Part shown: positions 51,921 through 53,370 of the stretch, piece by piece
Numbering within the stretch: the stretch's first letter is position 1
How the letters are laid out: every line of letters starts with the position of its first letter
Assembly: GCA_027064125.1 (NCBI GenBank)
Contig: JAMOQF010000065.1
Coordinates: 1 to 53,370, forward strand
Direction: 5' to 3'
Length of the DNA stretch: 53,370 bases
From: Acidobacteriota bacterium
Lineage (GTDB): Bacteria; Acidobacteriota; JAAYUB01; JAMOQF01
The notes under the pieces: generated by a model
Databases searched by the model: none
Told to the model about the DNA's origin: nothing
Seen by the model: the letters and a program-made list of their open reading frames with translations, nothing else
Program-made: the position numbers and the translations under genes

Positions 51921-51929
51921 TGCCAGGCA
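51921..51929. repeat. REP-like word upstream of cassette 3
   Basis: TGCCAGGCA ends 29 bases before the -35 of the third duplicated promoter, in the same orientation as the copy before cassette 2. Confidence 0.6.
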
Positions 51930-51958
51930 GAAAATTTTCCACGAAATAGTGAATTTCC

Positions 51959-51988
51959 TTGACAGAGATTTTTCCCGTTTTCTAAAAT
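51959..51988 (+). promoter_or_regulatory. duplicated leaderless promoter, copy 3
   Basis: Perfect TTGACA (51959-51964), 18 bp, TAAAAT (51983-51988), and an ATG at 51997 after 8 bases. The upstream CGAAATAGTGAATTTCC part is nearly identical to copy 1. Confidence 0.75.
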
Positions 51989-51996
51989 AAAATCAA

Positions 51997-52392
51997 ATGA
52001 AAGCAATGAATTTAGAAAGAGAAAATTTTGGTTTTTTAAATGTTTTTTATGTTAAAGATAATCCGGTGATGGGATATGACAATAAAGGACTTGTTCCAGA
52101 TTGGTGTAAGTGTAAAAAAGGAAGAAATGAGTGGATGGAAAATTGTTTAAGGTCTTGTAATAGTAATGGTTTTAGTTATAGTCAAGGAATTTTTTTTTCA
52201 GCGCTGTGTAGTGCTGTTTCAGGTGCTGTTGGAGGTGGATTTATAATTGGAGGTATTTCCGGAGTTCTATGTAATCCACAATTTTGGTGTTTTCTTGTGT
52301 GTAATGAGGAGGAGAGAAAAATATGTGAACCAGAGATACCATCTTATTTACCTAATCTTGGGCCTGGATGGGAAGCAGGACCCATATATTAA
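51997..52392 (+). CDS. orphan Rhs-tip protein 3, minimal core, hydrophobic Cys-rich tip
   Basis: A 131-residue protein. The leader (MKAMNLERENFGF) is joined directly to only the last residues of an Rhs core (FYVKDNPVMGYDNKGL, 17-32, matching the usual YxxxNPxxxxDxxGL end). The tip has CKCKKGRNEW, ENCLRSCNS, a Gly-rich hydrophobic helix (SAVSGAVGGGFIIGGISG, 72-89) and further cysteines. It is the most truncated of the three. The tip style resembles tip 2 (Cys pairs before and after a membrane-prone segment), so a related membrane-acting activity is possible. Confidence 0.76.
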   Translation: MKAMNLERENFGFLNVFYVKDNPVMGYDNKGLVPDWCKCKKGRNEWMENCLRSCNSNGFSYSQGIFFSALCSAVSGAVGGGFIIGGISGVLCNPQFWCFLVCNEEERKICEPEIPSYLPNLGPGWEAGPIY

Positions 52393-52424
52393 TATGAGGA
52401 ATGTGTCTTTTTAGCAGGTGGAAA

Positions 52425-53276
52425 ATGAGATGTTTTATTTTTGAAGGAATATTCTCAGAGTTAAAAGCAGGTGAAATGGAGAATCCTGTTGGAAGATTTT
52501 TTGGGATTTTTTTCAGTTTTCTTTTTTTATATTTTTTTGTTTCTGATTATGTGAAAGGAATATCAGACGCAAGGATAGATGTAAATTTGGGTATTTTTTT
52601 GTTTTTTTTAAGATATATTTTGTATGATACATATATGCGTTATTTTTTACATGGGAGAAGAAAAGGAAATATTCAGGATATATTTAGCCATTTGGAAGAA
52701 TTGATCATGCTCTATTTAAAAAAAAGAAGAGATATATATAAACGTTGTAAGAAAGTCTGGTTGATTTATTTTTGTATATTTTGTGTTGTAAATGGAATTA
52801 TGTTAATTTTTGTATATTTTGATAATAAACTCTCCTTTTTTCATTTTGGTATAGAGGAGTACTTTAGTTTTGATAAAGGGATTAATAGTGTTAGGTATTT
52901 CCTTATCATTTTAAGTATATATGAGTTTTCGGTATGTATTAATATATTAAATGCAGTAAAGTTTTTAAGATGTTTAAAAAGATATGTAATAGGTGTTGGG
53001 GAATCTGATGATTTTGAAAGTAAGGTAATAATGGAGATTTTAGTCAATAGAGAGATGTTTATTTTATATTTTTTCGAGTATTTTGTTTTATTTTTTGTTT
53101 TTCTTTACAGCCCCCGGGTGGGGGTATGGCTTTTTGTATTGTATTTTTATGTTTTAGGATTAATTATAGTTAGAGATGTTTTGAATTTAAATAGATTTTT
53201 GGAGAAAAAGGAAAATTATCAGTCTTTGATGGATAGGTTAAAAAAGGTAGAAGGTGAGATCATTGCCAGCAGTTAA
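52425..53276 (+). CDS. polytopic membrane protein, putative immunity partner of tip 3
   Basis: A 283-residue protein with about six membrane helices (for example FFGIFFSFLFLYFFV and YFFEYFVLFFVFLY). The ATG at 52425 lies 3 bases after AGGTGG; the frame also opens at ATG 52401, where GAGGA touches the start. No recognised family. It is the only gene between tip 3 and the leader fragment at the right edge and is a candidate immunity protein. The segment IFSELKAGEMENP recalls IFSGLKWDRIDLL in the partner of cassette 2, a weak hint of a common origin. Confidence 0.58.
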   Translation: MRCFIFEGIFSELKAGEMENPVGRFFGIFFSFLFLYFFVSDYVKGISDARIDVNLGIFLFFLRYILYDTYMRYFLHGRRKGNIQDIFSHLEELIMLYLKKRRDIYKRCKKVWLIYFCIFCVVNGIMLIFVYFDNKLSFFHFGIEEYFSFDKGINSVRYFLIILSIYEFSVCINILNAVKFLRCLKRYVIGVGESDDFESKVIMEILVNREMFILYFFEYFVLFFVFLYSPRVGVWLFVLYFYVLGLIIVRDVLNLNRFLEKKENYQSLMDRLKKVEGEIIASS

Positions 53277-53284
53277 TTTTAATA

Positions 53285-53370
53285 AGTAGTTTTGAAAAAA
53301 AGGATTTTTGGTGTCCATTTAAGTGCTGGCTGGAGGAAAGGACTTTATGTGAGGAGCCTGATTTATTCTG
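53285..53370 (+). pseudogene. fourth leader copy without promoter, partial, runs off the window
   Basis: AGTTTTGAAAAAAAGGATTT (53288 onward) is nearly identical to the leader of cassette 1 (48571 onward). It reads in the same frame as SFEKKDFWCPFKCWLEER, with no stop up to 53370. No ATGAAAGCA, TTGACA or TAAAAT precedes it in the expected places; the bases upstream belong to the end of the previous gene. It is either a broken cassette or a fusion whose start lies elsewhere. Confidence 0.5.

Overview
The window is AT-rich and codes for a Gram-negative-type cell. It carries an outer-membrane lipoprotein-sorting (LolA-like) fold, a RodZ-like protein, a lytic transglycosylase, a probable lipid A amino-sugar modification operon, two secreted/periplasmic S9 peptidases and a BNR/VPS10-type beta-propeller protein. 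It also has a VWFA protein of the type first described in acidobacteria (TIGR03436-like). Together these suggest an Acidobacteriota or Aminicenantes-like lineage with unusually low GC. This is an inference from gene content; no rRNA is present to settle it.

Layout. 1-7.7 kb: class II aldolase, PilZ protein, ATP sulfurylase, APS kinase and two interleaved alkaline-phosphatase-superfamily hydrolases on the plus strand. A cysteine synthase / membrane dihaem cytochrome pair faces them. 8.2-11.9 kb: a GT39 transferase, a YdjC/NaxD-type deacetylase and a DPM1-like GT2, matching the FlmK-NaxD-FlmF2 logic of lipid A galactosamine modification. 11.9-18.8 kb: an orphan pseudopilin, mnmA, hemD, a NifX-like/DUF5320/zinc-ribbon cluster behind a convincing sigma-54 promoter, then uvrB, a BtuF-like protein without a signal peptide and a DUF59-like protein. 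19-31.3 kb: envelope and proteolysis genes (RodZ-like, repeat protein, transglycosylase, LolA-like, BNR protein, DPP-IV, HAD, M48, rhomboid) and glutamine synthetase. 31.4-40.1 kb: a large secreted protein, DUF2061, SAM hydroxide adenosyltransferase, endonuclease V, glucose-6-phosphate isomerase, a second S9 peptidase, tRNA-Asp and tRNA-Val. 40.2-48.0 kb: a tightly packed plus-strand operon (ABC exporter pair, smpB, pepA, a DUF3108-like protein, YjbQ, a BsuPI-domain protein, a VWFA protein).

48.0-53.4 kb is the accessory region and the most unusual part. Three short genes each start from the same duplicated block: a sigma-70 type promoter (TTGACA, 18 bp, TAAAAT) placed only 8 bp before a shared ATGAAAGCA start, so the transcripts should be leaderless. 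The shared 13-residue leader is fused in frame to Rhs core remnants of decreasing length (about 115, 60 and 17 residues) and then to different C-terminal tips: one with an HELTH metallopeptidase motif, two cysteine-rich with hydrophobic glycine-rich segments. Each is followed by a predicted membrane protein that may be its immunity partner. A fourth leader copy without a promoter runs off the right edge. This looks like a set of independently expressed orphan Rhs-tip/immunity cassettes.

A dispersed REP-like word (TGCCTGACACC or TGCCTGGCACC and their complements) fills most of the larger intergenic gaps. One copy sits 25-35 bp upstream of the promoter of every Rhs-tip cassette.
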